A stretch of 64,000 nt of DNA, taken from Vibrio chagasii. Its GTDB lineage: Bacteria > Pseudomonadota > Gammaproteobacteria > Enterobacterales > Vibrionaceae. How positions within the stretch are numbered: the first letter of the stretch is position 1; the number at the start of each line of letters is the position of its first letter. The notes below the pieces were generated by a model. That model searched no databases. It worked only from the letters and a program-made list of their open reading frames with translations, and was not told the DNA's origin. The stretch lies in the NCBI RefSeq assembly GCF_002954585.1, contig NZ_MSCI01000002.1, forward strand, positions 1,900,089 through 1,964,088, in the 5' to 3' direction. The translations under genes and the position numbers were made by a program. Positions 1 through 9,364 of this stretch are shown piece after piece.

Positions 1-2042
1 ACCCAAGGCAGATCTCAGTGCTGTTCGAACGCTTCATCAGTAAAGAGCGTGATGAGCCGCCCGATATTGATGTCGACTTTGAGCATGAACGCCGCGAAGA
101 AATCATCCAGTACATCTATAAAAAGTATGGCCGAGAACGTGCTGCGCTTGCTGCTACGGTCATTTCTTATCGCTTCAAAAGTGCAGTAAGGGATGTAGGT
201 AAAGCCTTGGGGCTACAGGAGACCCAGCTTGATTACTTCATTAAGAACACCAACCGCAGACATAAAAGCCTAGGTTGGCAGGCTCAACTCACGCTATTAG
301 GGCTACAGCCTGACTCTTTAAAAGGCCAGCAGTTTATACATTTGGTTAATGAAATCATCGGTTTCCCACGTCACCTATCCCAACATGTGGGCGGCTTCGT
401 GATCTCTTCTGGTCCCTTGTATGAATTGGTACCTGTCGAAAACGCAGCAATGCACGATCGCACTATTATTCAATGGGACAAGGATGATCTTGAAACTCTG
501 GGACTGCTTAAAGTTGATGTGCTTGCTCTTGGTATGCTGTCTGCAATTCGAAAGTGTTTCGATCTGATCAAGCGTATTCATGGCCGCTCGTTAACGATCG
601 CAGAGATCACTCGCCTTAAAGATGATCCTCAGGTGTATGGCATGATTCAGCGAGCAGACACCGTTGGCATATTCCAAATTGAGTCACGAGCACAAATGAG
701 CATGCTGCCAAGGCTCAAACCAAGGACGTACTACGACTTAGTGATTCAAATCGCTATCGTACGTCCAGGTCCGATTCAAGGTGACATGGTGCACCCTTAT
801 CTCAAGCGTCGTGATGGTATTGAGCCAATCAGCTATCCCTCGAAAGAGGTTGAATCCGTCCTATCACGCACTATGGGAGTACCTATATTCCAAGAGCAAG
901 TGATAAAACTCGCTATGGTCGCCGCAGGGTTTACAGGTGGTGAGGCGGATCAGCTCAGACGCGCGATGGCCGCTTGGAAGAAAAACGGCAACGTATTTAA
1001 ATTTAAAAACAAGCTCATTGAAGGCATGCAGAAGCGAGGCTATGACATTGAGTTTGCCGAGCAAATCTTTAAACAGATATGTGGCTTTGGTGAATACGGC
1101 TTCCCGGAAAGTCACTCCGCTTCGTTTGCAGTACTCGCGTATTGTTCAGCTTGGTTAAAGTGCTATTACCCAGAGTGCTTCTACGCCTCCTTACTGAATA
1201 GTCAACCTATGGGGTTCTATAGCCCCTCGCAATTGGTACAAGATGCTCAGCGACATAATGTGGCGATACTTCCTGTATGCGTGAATGCCTCTCAAGACAA
1301 CCACACTGTTGTCTCTCAGCAAAATGGTTTAGCCATACGTTTAGGGATGAGACAAATCAAAGGCTTGAGTGAGCATGGTATTCAGAGTGTACTCGCTAAC
1401 CGGCCGCATTCGGGTTATCGCCACCCTAGCCAGGTAAAACAGTTATCAATCAACAAGAAAGACATTGAGCTACTTGCCTCAGCAAATGCGCTTCACAACG
1501 TTTCAGGTGACCGCTTTCAAACTCGCTGGGCGATAATGGACTCGGCCTCTGACCTACCCTTGTTCAGCCAAATCGATGACAGCTTTGAAAAAGGTCATGA
1601 CGAACAAGGATTGCAACAACCCAGCGAGATGCAGGATTTACTTGAGGATTTCACCAGTGTTGGGATCTCCTTGAATAAACACCCCATCACGTTACTGGAA
1701 GAAGCCAACCGATTAGGTCGCTTCACTCATATGAAAGACTTAAAACAACAACGACACAAGTCCATGGTCACCGTTGTTGGTCTTGTCACTGGCAAGCAAT
1801 CACCCGGAACCGCAGCTGGCGTCACCTTTGTCACACTGGAAGATAATACGGGCAATATTAACGTGGTGGTTTGGGGAGCAACAGCGCGCGCTCAACAGCA
1901 AGCGTATCTCACAGCTAAGGCGTTAAAGGTGCAAGGCATCCTAGAAAAAGAAGGTGAAGTGGTACATGTGATTGCAGGGAAGCTTATCGACATTACCGAT
2001 GAGATTGTTGGCTTAAAAACCAAGTCGCGAGACTTTCATTAA
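1..2042 (+). CDS. dnaE2: Error-prone DNA polymerase DnaE2 (ImuC), C-terminal part, cut by the window edge
   Basis: This is the C-terminal two thirds of a C-family DNA polymerase used for SOS mutagenesis and lesion bypass. The reading frame is open to the first base, so the PHP domain and first palm segment lie outside the window. Visible parts are the palm motif PDIDVDFE with its catalytic aspartates, the finger region, a helix-hairpin-helix stretch, and an OB fold near the end (GNINVVVWGA). The protein ends in LKTKSRDFH, as I recall for DnaE2, and lacks the long tau-binding tail of replicative DnaE. In this family the gene normally follows imuA and imuB under LexA control, which cannot be checked here. 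Confidence 0.93.
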   Translation, partial: PRQISVLFERFISKERDEPPDIDVDFEHERREEIIQYIYKKYGRERAALAATVISYRFKSAVRDVGKALGLQETQLDYFIKNTNRRHKSLGWQAQLTLLGLQPDSLKGQQFIHLVNEIIGFPRHLSQHVGGFVISSGPLYELVPVENAAMHDRTIIQWDKDDLETLGLLKVDVLALGMLSAIRKCFDLIKRIHGRSLTIAEITRLKDDPQVYGMIQRADTVGIFQIESRAQMSMLPRLKPRTYYDLVIQIAIVRPGPIQGDMVHPYLKRRDGIEPISYPSKEVESVLSRTMGVPIFQEQVIKLAMVAAGFTGGEADQLRRAMAAWKKNGNVFKFKNKLIEGMQKRGYDIEFAEQIFKQICGFGEYGFPESHSASFAVLAYCSAWLKCYYPECFYASLLNSQPMGFYSPSQLVQDAQRHNVAILPVCVNASQDNHTVVSQQNGLAIRLGMRQIKGLSEHGIQSVLANRPHSGYRHPSQVKQLSINKKDIELLASANALHNVSGDRFQTRWAIMDSASDLPLFSQIDDSFEKGHDEQGLQQPSEMQDLLEDFTSVGISLNKHPITLLEEANRLGRFTHMKDLKQQRHKSMVTVVGLVTGKQSPGTAAGVTFVTLEDNTGNINVVVWGATARAQQQAYLTAKALKVQGILEKEGEVVHVIAGKLIDITDEIVGLKTKSRDFH

Positions 2043-2080
2043 TAACTCAAGCCGCTGTTTTATTTAGGTAAAGAGAGAAA

Positions 2081-2113
2081 CGAAAAAGGGAAGCATCTGC
2101 CTCCCTTTATTTC
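2081..2113 (+). terminator. Terminator after dnaE2
   Basis: AAAGGGA and TCCCTTT arms with a short loop are followed by TTATTT, about 40 bases after the dnaE2 stop. The rest of the gap to the cheV stop at 2357 shows nothing I can support: a 62-codon open frame there has no good ribosome site or recognisable product. Confidence 0.7.
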
Positions 2114-2356
2114 AAATTGTTGAGTTATACCTCAACGTCAGCTTCCGTACGTCTTTTCTTAAATTCCCTATATAGTAATAAGCTTAAAGTCATTACAACT
2201 TTAGACGTTAACCATATCATTAAGAGGAACTACCTTAGATTGTGCGTGAAAAGTTACGTTAGTAGTGGTGCATATTTCGTGACGATTAATATGCTGCGTC
2301 AATAATAGCAAACGTTTCTATAAGGTCACTCAAAACAAACCGACTGACGGTATAAT

Positions 2357-3298
2357 TTACAAAATCTGACGCATACGCTCTTGAGTTACCTCAACCAACA
2401 AGTCTGGTTGGAACTTAGAAATAAAGCGGTTACACCCTACTTTTTCCACCATTGCTTCATTAAAGCTTCCGCTTAATGAAGTATTTAGCGTAATAAACAG
2501 GTCATGCATTCTCGGATCAGAGCGCACTTCATGAGTCAGTTTGTAGCCATCCATCTCAGGCATTTCAGCATCAGTGATCATCAACAGTATTTCTTGATTG
2601 ATGTCTTTGCCTTCATCACACCAGCCCTTAAGTAGATTCAGAGCTTCTAAGCCGTCACAGCATTCAATAATGTTCAAACCCAATTGCGACAAGGTGCCTT
2701 TGATTTGGTTACGCGCGGTTGAAGAGTCATCAACGATAAGCACATTACGTCCTATCATCTCTTGAGCTAACTGCTCATCTAACACACCTTCAGAGATCGA
2801 GACGTCGTAATCGATGATCTCAGCCAACACTTTCTCAACGTCGATGATCTCAACGATTTTGTGCTGATCTTCTTCTTGAATATGCGTGATAGCGGTTAGG
2901 TAATTGGCGCGACCCGTTGTCTTTGGCGGCGGCTGAATCTCTGTCCACATTGTATTGACGATATTGCGAACCTGCCCAACCAAAAAGCCTTGTACAGTTC
3001 GGTTGTACTCCGTAATGATCAAGTTACTCTCTTGCGATTCAGCACGAGATGGCGGAAAGCCAATGGCACTGCGCAGATCAATCACAGGCACAGATTCGCC
3101 TCGCAAAGAAGCTACACCCGTAATGTGATGATGAGATCCAGGTAAACGAGTAAGTACCGGTACTTTTAGCACTTCTTTCACTTTAAATACGTTAATCGCA
3201 AATAATTGACGACTATTTAAGCTGAATAACAAGAGCTCCAGACGGTTTTCACCAACCAGTTTCGTTCTCTGATCAACCGAATTTAAAACGCCAGACAT
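2357..3298 (-). CDS. cheV: CheV-type chemotaxis coupling protein (CheW plus receiver domain)
   Basis: The first half is a CheW-like domain that couples methyl-accepting chemoreceptors to the CheA kinase (LPGSHHHITGVASLRGESVP). The second half is a response-regulator receiver domain: the acidic pair in VLIVDDSS, the phospho-acceptor in ITDAEMPEMDG, and a conserved lysine in FISKFQP. This layout defines CheV, which tunes receptor-kinase coupling. I start it at MSGVLNSV, 18 bases inside the longest frame, because AAGGTG sits at good spacing there; this gives 313 residues. It stands alone, away from a che operon, as is common for the several CheV paralogs of Vibrio. Which paralog it is cannot be told from the sequence. 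Confidence 0.9.
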   Translation of the reverse strand: MSGVLNSVDQRTKLVGENRLELLLFSLNSRQLFAINVFKVKEVLKVPVLTRLPGSHHHITGVASLRGESVPVIDLRSAIGFPPSRAESQESNLIITEYNRTVQGFLVGQVRNIVNTMWTEIQPPPKTTGRANYLTAITHIQEEDQHKIVEIIDVEKVLAEIIDYDVSISEGVLDEQLAQEMIGRNVLIVDDSSTARNQIKGTLSQLGLNIIECCDGLEALNLLKGWCDEGKDINQEILLMITDAEMPEMDGYKLTHEVRSDPRMHDLFITLNTSLSGSFNEAMVEKVGCNRFISKFQPDLLVEVTQERMRQIL

Positions 3299-3465
3299 AC
3301 AACACCTTAGTGACAAATAATAACTGTGGCTACAATAGCCTACTTCAATAGGTTAAAGCAAAGCGCTAATGCACAGAATGCTTAAACTAAGTACAACAAA
3401 TGCTGTTATACAAAGCTTAAGTACATGGAAAGGTTCGGGGGAAGGCTAAAAGAAGAGAAAAAGAG

Positions 3466-4683
3466 TTAGCCTTCAATAACTTTCATTAACAACTGACCGT
3501 CGTAAAGGGCTTGCTTGATAAGCGCAGCACCAGGCATCGTTGCTTGTTTGTAGAATCGAGACTCCACCAGCTCTAAATCTTGGTGGTAAACCGACAAGCT
3601 CTGCTCTTCGATACATTTTTGAATCGCAGGGTACAGAACGCTCTTAGCTTGGTTAATGACACCACCGACTAAGATTTTCTCTGGGTTGAACAGGTTAATC
3701 ACAATCGCAATAGCTGAACCTAGGTAACGGCCTAACTGCTCAATCACTTCTACCGCTAGTGGATCACCATCAGCCGCAGCAGCACAGATTTGCTCAATCG
3801 TGACATCTTCAAAAGCAGTCAGCGTGGATTCCTCACCATTGGCTAGACGCTCTTTCACTTGCTCACGAATCGCTTGTGAACTCGCAACCGTCTCTAAGCA
3901 GCCTCGGTTACCACAATGACACAGCTTGCCTTCCTTATCGATCTGGATATGGCCCAATTCACCGATATTGCCGTGACGACCTTGCAAAACACGGCCATCA
4001 AGAATAATCCCGGCACCTAAGCCGTGGTGAATGGAGATTAAGACAGAGTTATCATTGTCTTGAGAGTTACCAAACAGTTTCTCAGCCAGTGCCCAAGCGC
4101 GAGTATCATTGGCAATAAAAACCGGCAAGCCCGTTTCTTTGTAGATCTCAGGACCCAAAGCTAAATTTTCGACATTGTAATGCGGCATTTGCAACACAAT
4201 ACCCTGCTCTGAATTCACAAGGCCAGGGAGTGTGATCGCGATACTGGTTACCCTGTCGAGCTGCTCAGCATAAGTTTGGAAGAATTCGTCGATTTCGTGA
4301 AGAAGACGTGCAAGCACATCATCTTGGTCGCGTTCGTGAATGTCGATCTTAGTATCGATAAGTACATCGCCACCCAATTCATGAAGCGCGATAGTAAGAT
4401 ACCCACGTCCAAGACGCATCGACAAGAACTGCCAACCTTCGTTATTAGTTTGCAAGCCCACAGCAGGACGTCCACGAGTTGTGGCTTCTTGAACCGTCGT
4501 TTCGTGGATAAGGTGAGCTTCCATGAGTTCACGGGTAATTTTGGTAATACTCGCCGGAGCCAACTCACTTTGTTTGGACAGATCGATACGAGAAATAGGA
4601 CCTTTAAGGTCAATTAGTTTATATACACGACCAGCATTGACCTGTTTGATATGATCAATATGGCCCGGTTGAGCCATGTACAT
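3466..4683 (-). CDS. mlc: ROK-family transcriptional repressor Mlc
   Basis: The N-terminus (QPGHIDHIKQVNAGRVY) and a winged helix-turn-helix at about residues 20-75 match Mlc, the glucose-responsive repressor of PTS genes. A ROK sugar-kinase-like domain follows, with the zinc site CHCGNRGCLE. In Escherichia coli, Mlc is pulled off DNA by dephosphorylated PtsG, and a ptsG gene lies 5 kb away here. The longest frame begins at TTG; I choose the ATG of MYMAQPGH because GGAG lies six bases upstream. It is divergent from pykA, as I recall for other vibrios. NagC is the close relative, but the conserved QPGHIDxIKQxNAG opening favours Mlc. Confidence 0.9.
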   Translation of the reverse strand: MYMAQPGHIDHIKQVNAGRVYKLIDLKGPISRIDLSKQSELAPASITKITRELMEAHLIHETTVQEATTRGRPAVGLQTNNEGWQFLSMRLGRGYLTIALHELGGDVLIDTKIDIHERDQDDVLARLLHEIDEFFQTYAEQLDRVTSIAITLPGLVNSEQGIVLQMPHYNVENLALGPEIYKETGLPVFIANDTRAWALAEKLFGNSQDNDNSVLISIHHGLGAGIILDGRVLQGRHGNIGELGHIQIDKEGKLCHCGNRGCLETVASSQAIREQVKERLANGEESTLTAFEDVTIEQICAAAADGDPLAVEVIEQLGRYLGSAIAIVINLFNPEKILVGGVINQAKSVLYPAIQKCIEEQSLSVYHQDLELVESRFYKQATMPGAALIKQALYDGQLLMKVIEG

Positions 4684-4758
4684 TTTACGCTCCAAAAATC
4701 ATCAACGGGATAATTTTTTTACTTTGCGAAGTAATTGTGAAGTCACTTGGTATATCGC

Positions 4759-4774
4759 CGTGACCAGTATCACG
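4759..4774. promoter_or_regulatory. CRP-like site between mlc and pykA
   Basis: CGTGACCAGTATCACG is a palindrome that keeps the GTGA-N6-TCAC core of the CRP consensus. It lies 76 bases upstream of the mlc start and about 230 from pykA, so mlc is the likelier target. The rest of this 319-base divergent region is AT-rich; a TATACT at 4950-4955 could be a pykA -10 box, but no good -35 box goes with it. Confidence 0.45.
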
Positions 4775-5002
4775 TATATACATGAATCTTTGTGTATCTA
4801 GTCAAATAGTTTAAGAAAAGTTAACACCCACATCGATAAATTGAGACTTAATTTTCATAAAAAAACATCACGCCTGAGTGCCAAGTTCAATAAATAACAG
4901 TAAATCCAGAAATATCCTCCTAGCTCCCAATAAATTATCAATTAATGCATATACTTAATTCAGTCTTTTAAAAAGATTACTGGCCTCACTCTAGGAGTAT
5001 TC

Positions 5003-6448
5003 ATGACAGCTGAATTAAGAAAAACGAAAATCGTCACAACGCTAGGCCCCTCTACCGATAAAGGCAACGTGCTTGAAGAGATCATCAAAGCCGGTGCCAA
5101 TATTGTTCGTATGAACTTCTCCCACGGCAGCAGCGACGACCATATACAACGTGCAGAAAAAGTCAGAGCAATCGCTAAAAAACTGGGGACACAAATCGCT
5201 ATCCTCGGCGACCTTCAAGGTCCCAAGATTCGTGTGTCGACATTCAGAGATGGAAAAATTCAACTGGCTGTTGGTGATGAGTTCACTCTCGACAGCAGCC
5301 TAGGCTTGGGTGAAGGCGACCAGCAAGCCGTTGGCCTCGACTACAAAGAGCTTCCGAATGATGTTTCCGCTGGCGACATTCTGTTGCTTGATGATGGACG
5401 TGTGCAACTCAAAGTCACCAAGGTTGAAGGTTGCCGCGTTCATACCGAAGTCATCATTGGTGGCCCGCTTTCCAACAACAAAGGCATCAACAAAAAAGGC
5501 GGTGGGCTTTCTGCAGAAGCGCTGACCGACAAAGACAAACGAGACATCGTCACCGCCGCACAAATCCAAGTCGATTACCTCGCTGTCTCTTTCCCTCGTA
5601 ACGGCGAAGACATGCACCACGCTCGCCAACTTGCGCGTGAAGCAGGCTTAGAAGCTCACCTAGTAGCCAAAGTAGAGCGAGCAGAGACGGTATCGACCGT
5701 TGAGAACATGGATGACATCATAATGGCTTCAGATGTTGTCATGGTGGCTCGTGGTGACCTCGGAGTAGAAATTGGTGACCCTGAGTTGGTCGGTGTACAA
5801 AAACAGCTTATACGCCGCGCTAGAGCCCTTAATCGCACTATTATCACTGCAACTCAGATGATGGAGTCAATGATCTCCGCTCCAATGCCTACCCGTGCTG
5901 AAGTAATGGATGTTGCCAACGCAGTACTTGATGGCACTGATGCAGTAATGCTGTCTGGTGAAACCGCTGCCGGACAATACCCAGTAGAGACAGTAAGATC
6001 GATGGCTGAAGTGTGTGTTGGTGCTGAAAAAATGGCGAACGTCAATCAGTCCAACTACCGAATTGACCGCACTTTCGTGACAGCGGAAGAAACAGTATCA
6101 ATGGCAACCATCTACTCTGCTAACCACATGGAAGGTATTAAAGGCGTAGTCACGCTGACTGAGTCTGGACGCACTGCTTTGATGATGTCTCGTTTAAGTG
6201 CTGATATGCCTATCTACGCTCTGTCTCGTAACGAAGGGACACTAAACCGTTGTACCTTGTACCGAGGCGTAACCCCTATCTATTTTGAGACAGAAGCCAA
6301 AGACAGCTTTGACATTGCGCTATCAACACTTGCTTGCCTAAAAGAGAAAGGACACCTCAAGTTTGGTGATCTCGTAATCATTACTCAAGGCGATATCATG
6401 GACGTGGCTGGCTCAACCAACTGTATGAGAATTCTACCTGTCACCTAG
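5003..6448 (+). CDS. pykA: Pyruvate kinase, PykA (type II) isoform
   Basis: Catalyses phosphoenolpyruvate plus ADP to pyruvate plus ATP, the last step of glycolysis. Seen: KIVTTLGPS at the start, the barrel motifs [18 protein letters not shown] and VAKVERAE, the substrate loop [10 protein letters not shown], and ATQMMESM. The 481-residue length and the [16 protein letters not shown] stretch match the PykA rather than the PykF isoform. AGGAG lies seven bases ahead of the ATG. A strong terminator follows, so it is a single-gene unit. Confidence 0.97.
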   Translation: MTAELRKTKIVTTLGPSTDKGNVLEEIIKAGANIVRMNFSHGSSDDHIQRAEKVRAIAKKLGTQIAILGDLQGPKIRVSTFRDGKIQLAVGDEFTLDSSLGLGEGDQQAVGLDYKELPNDVSAGDILLLDDGRVQLKVTKVEGCRVHTEVIIGGPLSNNKGINKKGGGLSAEALTDKDKRDIVTAAQIQVDYLAVSFPRNGEDMHHARQLAREAGLEAHLVAKVERAETVSTVENMDDIIMASDVVMVARGDLGVEIGDPELVGVQKQLIRRARALNRTIITATQMMESMISAPMPTRAEVMDVANAVLDGTDAVMLSGETAAGQYPVETVRSMAEVCVGAEKMANVNQSNYRIDRTFVTAEETVSMATIYSANHMEGIKGVVTLTESGRTALMMSRLSADMPIYALSRNEGTLNRCTLYRGVTPIYFETEAKDSFDIALSTLACLKEKGHLKFGDLVIITQGDIMDVAGSTNCMRILPVT

Positions 6449-6493
6449 CTAAAAGCAGATAAAACCAATAAACGGCGACAAGATGAGATAAAA

Positions 6494-6534
6494 GCAAAAG
6501 GGTTATCGAACTAAGTTCAATAACCCTTTTTTCA
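6494..6534 (+). terminator. Terminator after pykA
   Basis: A near-perfect stem (AAAGGGTTAT with ATAACCCTTT plus inner GAAC/GTTC pairs) ends in a T run. An A run on the other side means it may also serve the convergent lipase gene. Confidence 0.85.
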
Positions 6535-6581
6535 TTTCAATAATGCTATCTCACAAGGCTAACTATAGCTTTGCAGCCGCA

Positions 6582-7796
6582 TTATTTATCAATAACAATG
6601 CTTGCCAGTTGCGGCATGTGGGAACTGCGAGCGTTTTCTGTTGTGGTATAAGTTTCAACGAATCGATAGCCGGCCTCTAAACCCAATTCGTAATCATGGA
6701 GCAAATCTTCTTTGTCACTCATTAAAGAGCTAGATTTTAACGGTTTACTTGGCGCGATCTGCACCACAAAGGCATCATCCGGAGGAGAATTCAAAAAGTC
6801 TTGAGTCAACGAGTAGGTTTGGTAGTGCACCATCAACATGTCGGCCAACCCAGAATCAAACTTATCACCAATTAAATGGCTTAAACGGTAAATATCATCA
6901 GCGCCAAACAACCATCGACCACCATTTAGCAAATCTAAATGCCCACGATCACGCTTCTGTTCTTTAGAGCGTAGGATCTGCTGCTGAAAGAAAGAGGTCC
7001 AGTCGGTTTTCCATTGCTCCACTTTTTGTTGCCAATGGCCTTGAACACTATCGAACGATTCTCGGAACCATTCCAGCTCCTCGGCGGTTACCGGTTTAGG
7101 TACTTGGATTTTCTGTTGTTGCTGCGGCGCTTGAACTAGCGTGCTCCCCTCTTCATCCGTTACTGGTTCGGTACGAATTACGACAATAGAACGAGCTTGC
7201 CTACGCCACGCTTCTTGAACGGGAATAGAGGCAGACACACCGCCATCCACATAAGCGCTATCACCAATGAAGATCTCATCATTGTACAAGCGAGGGATCG
7301 CACAAGTCGCAATCATCACTTTGTACCAATCGTCCCCCAACAGAGGAAAGTAGTGATCTCGTAAATCTTTAGAATCCGTTACCGCCGCATAGAAGTGGCG
7401 TTCACCTAAGGTTTGCCGCCCTAAATCAAGATCGAGCTTATAAGGGTAAGCCATGATTTGCTCTAAGGCCCACTCAAGCCCTAAATTCTTCCTGTGTCGT
7501 ATGTAAGAGAACAGATTAAAGAACTCTGGAGACGTGGTCAGGTCAAGGACGAAAGAACGCCCCAAGCCTTTATCACGGCACAAATAGGCACATAAGTTTA
7601 GCGCACCTGCCGAGGTACCGAAAAATTCATCGAAAGGGTCAAAATTAGAAAGGAGGAAAGCGTCGAGAACGCCTGAGGTAAAAATACTTCTCTGCCCGCC
7701 ACCTTGAGCGACCAGTGCTGTTTTACCAGCAATAAACTTAGCGTAATAATCTAAGTCTATTGCTGTATCAATATTGGTTACAATCCCACTATTCAT
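6582..7796 (-). CDS. Patatin-like phospholipase family protein
   Basis: A predicted lipid acyl hydrolase with a serine-aspartate dyad. Seen: the oxyanion loop QGGGQRSIFTSG near residue 31, the nucleophile elbow GTSAG with Ser62, and the catalytic DGG with Asp184 (SAYVDGGVSASIP). The C-terminal 200 residues include a Gln-rich, charged stretch and are not recognisable beyond the family. No signal peptide is seen, so it probably acts at the inner face of the membrane or in the cytoplasm. The 404-residue length is within the range for bacterial patatins related to YjjU/RssA. Substrate unknown. CAGGGA lies close ahead of the ATG. Confidence 0.85.
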   Translation of the reverse strand: MNSGIVTNIDTAIDLDYYAKFIAGKTALVAQGGGQRSIFTSGVLDAFLLSNFDPFDEFFGTSAGALNLCAYLCRDKGLGRSFVLDLTTSPEFFNLFSYIRHRKNLGLEWALEQIMAYPYKLDLDLGRQTLGERHFYAAVTDSKDLRDHYFPLLGDDWYKVMIATCAIPRLYNDEIFIGDSAYVDGGVSASIPVQEAWRRQARSIVVIRTEPVTDEEGSTLVQAPQQQQKIQVPKPVTAEELEWFRESFDSVQGHWQQKVEQWKTDWTSFFQQQILRSKEQKRDRGHLDLLNGGRWLFGADDIYRLSHLIGDKFDSGLADMLMVHYQTYSLTQDFLNSPPDDAFVVQIAPSKPLKSSSLMSDKEDLLHDYELGLEAGYRFVETYTTTENARSSHMPQLASIVIDK

Positions 7797-7837
7797 TATT
7801 CCCTGAGTATAGAAACTCAGCCTCGCAATAAATGGTA

Positions 7838-7927
7838 TTAACTACCAATCGCAATAAAACCAAATGAAAGAATGACGAAGTAAATAAACGCTGTAATTTG
7901 TAGGGCATTTTTCAGATTATGTTCCAT
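7838..7927 (-). CDS. 29-residue single-pass membrane peptide, YnhF-like
   Basis: An ATG with AGAGGTG just upstream opens a 29-codon frame that starts MEHNLKNALQITAF and ends IAIGS. Residues 9-27 form one hydrophobic helix. It is exactly as long as E. coli YnhF, a small inner-membrane peptide of unknown role, and by my memory of that sequence the two align without gaps with about 8 of 29 identities, including L5-K6, L9, T12 and G23. It lies just upstream of the lipase gene on the same strand, 41 bases apart, so both may share a transcript. Homology is inferred; translation is not proven. Confidence 0.6.
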   Translation of the reverse strand: MEHNLKNALQITAFIYFVILSFGFIAIGS

Positions 7928-8072
7928 AGACACCTCTGGCTTATTATTAATTTGTCGAGTCTCTATTTAAGTACTATCAGGTGTGTGAAGTATCTTCAAG
8001 AATCGTCGAAATTAGTCGCACGATATTGATGTAACCATCACAATTAGTAGGTGTATGGATAAGGATATACTC

Positions 8073-8666
8073 ATGAATAACAAAGTAAATATGACGATGT
8101 TAGTTGTGCTTCTCTCGGCTTCGAGTGTTTATGCCTCACCGGTGATCATTATTACTCCGATGGTTGGTTATACCGGCGGTGGTAGTGTCGAAGATCAAGA
8201 TGGCAAAACCTATGACATGAAAGGATCTGAAAACTACACCTTTGCGATTGAGACACCACTAGAGAAAGGGCGCGTTGGTTTCTTTTACTCAAACCAAAGC
8301 TCTGAACTAGAAACGCTAAATCTGAGCTCCTCAATCCAATATCTGCATTTTCAAAGTAGCATTTATTATCCGGCTTCCTCGGTATTGTCTGGATACCTAG
8401 GCTTAGGTCTAGGCGCCTCATATGTCGATGTAGACTGGGCGAAAGATAAATACGGCTTCTCTACGTCAATCTTTGGCGGCTTAGAATATAAATTGAGCGA
8501 TCGCTTAGCGCTGAATACCCAAGTTCGTTGGTTAGGAACGGTAGTTGATAACGACACAACAGGTGTATGTAACATTCCAAGCACTGGGCAAGACTGTATT
8601 ATTCGTTTTGATACCGACTGGATGAATCAATTCCAAGCTAATGTCGGATTAAGTTTTACTTTCTAG
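8073..8666 (+). CDS. Small outer-membrane beta-barrel protein, function unknown
   Basis: The likely start, ATG at 8073 with AAGGA upstream, gives a clear signal peptide (VVLLSASSVYAS) and a mature protein of about 175 residues. Alternating polar and aromatic strands, the glycine-rich YLGLGLGASYVDVDW hairpin and the closing FQANVGLSFTF with C-terminal Phe are typical of barrels inserted by the BAM complex. An OmpW/OmpA-like eight-strand barrel is plausible. Two cysteines near the end (GVCNIPSTGQDC) could form an extracellular-loop disulfide. An upstream ATG at 8055 would add six residues with a poorer ribosome site. Ligand or role cannot be told. Confidence 0.7.
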   Translation: MNNKVNMTMLVVLLSASSVYASPVIIITPMVGYTGGGSVEDQDGKTYDMKGSENYTFAIETPLEKGRVGFFYSNQSSELETLNLSSSIQYLHFQSSIYYPASSVLSGYLGLGLGASYVDVDWAKDKYGFSTSIFGGLEYKLSDRLALNTQVRWLGTVVDNDTTGVCNIPSTGQDCIIRFDTDWMNQFQANVGLSFTF

Positions 8667-8685
8667 ATGGCAATAAATGCTAAAA

Positions 8686-8717
8686 ATGAAAAAGCCAGCG
8701 ATACGCTGGCTTTTTGC
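8686..8717. terminator. Bidirectional terminator between the two barrel genes
   Basis: AAAAAGCCAGCG-ATA-CGCTGGCTTTTT is a 12-bp stem with T runs in both directions, serving the convergent genes on each side. Confidence 0.9.
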
Positions 8718-8740
8718 TGTAGCTCGTTTGAAGTTCAACC

Positions 8741-9145
8741 TTAGAACTTGTAGGTCACGCCCAAAGCACCACCTAGTTGTAACTCAACGCCTTTGTACAT
8801 GTCGAGTTCTGGGTGAAGCTGTGCGTAAGCATTCCAACCTTCGTAGAAGTTCACTTTGACACCTAGCGGTAAACGCAAACCAAAGTCGTCATTCCACTCT
8901 GCCCATGCACCCGCACCAACATACCAGCTCAACGGGGCTTGTGTCTCAAACTGACCACGCTTCCAAATGTAATCAAATGCAGCACCGTCATTGCCAACAG
9001 TGACACGGTATTTCTGGTCAAACTCAACAACGGCACTCAGATCTTGGTCAACGGCTAAACCAACTTCTAACGCAGGAGCTTCAGCAGCATGAGCAAGAGA
9101 GGTGAGGCTGCCGCACATAAGGCCAATCAAGTAACGATGTTTCAT
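8741..9145 (-). CDS. Small outer-membrane protein, probable beta-barrel, function unknown
   Basis: A 134-residue protein with a signal peptide cleaved around SLAHA-AEAP. The mature part of about 114 residues has amphipathic strands rich in Trp and Tyr and ends GGALGVTYKF, the aromatic C-terminal signature of outer-membrane proteins. It is short for an eight-strand barrel, so it may have very short turns or assemble as an oligomer. I start at MKHRYLIG (ATG, GAGAA upstream) rather than at a TTG seven codons earlier. It converges on another small barrel gene with which it shares a terminator. No family name recognised. Confidence 0.65.
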   Translation of the reverse strand: MKHRYLIGLMCGSLTSLAHAAEAPALEVGLAVDQDLSAVVEFDQKYRVTVGNDGAAFDYIWKRGQFETQAPLSWYVGAGAWAEWNDDFGLRLPLGVKVNFYEGWNAYAQLHPELDMYKGVELQLGGALGVTYKF

Positions 9146-9314
9146 AGTATTCTCAAACTGTTTCAAAAAGTGGTAGGTTAATTAAAAACCAACACCATTT
9201 GTCATCGTAAAGTTAAAGATAGCAGACCATCAAAGATGATGATCATAGGTGATTAGTTTTAAATGAAAGGTAAATAACTGAGCGATAAAAGAATAAGCCT
9301 GATGAAACAGTAGA

Positions 9315-9352
9315 AACAAAAAAGGAGGCCAATTGGCCTCCTTTCAATTTAT
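9315..9352 (-). terminator. Terminator after ptsG
   Basis: AAAGGAGGCC-AATT-GGCCTCCTTT stem, followed by TTTGTTTC on the minus strand just past the ptsG stop. Confidence 0.85.
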
Positions 9353-9364
9353 TGAATCAGTGAA

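Noticed and set aside
2117..2305. 62-codon plus-strand frame after dnaE2
   Set aside because: Begins right after a terminator, with no ribosome site and no recognisable product.
3427..3476. AAGGCTAA/TTAGCCTT repeat at the end of mlc as a terminator
   Set aside because: One arm lies in the mlc coding end, the loop is long and the following bases are C-rich, so termination is not supported.
5300..5629. 109-codon frame antisense to pykA
   Set aside because: Shadow of a highly conserved coding sequence; codon pattern follows pykA.
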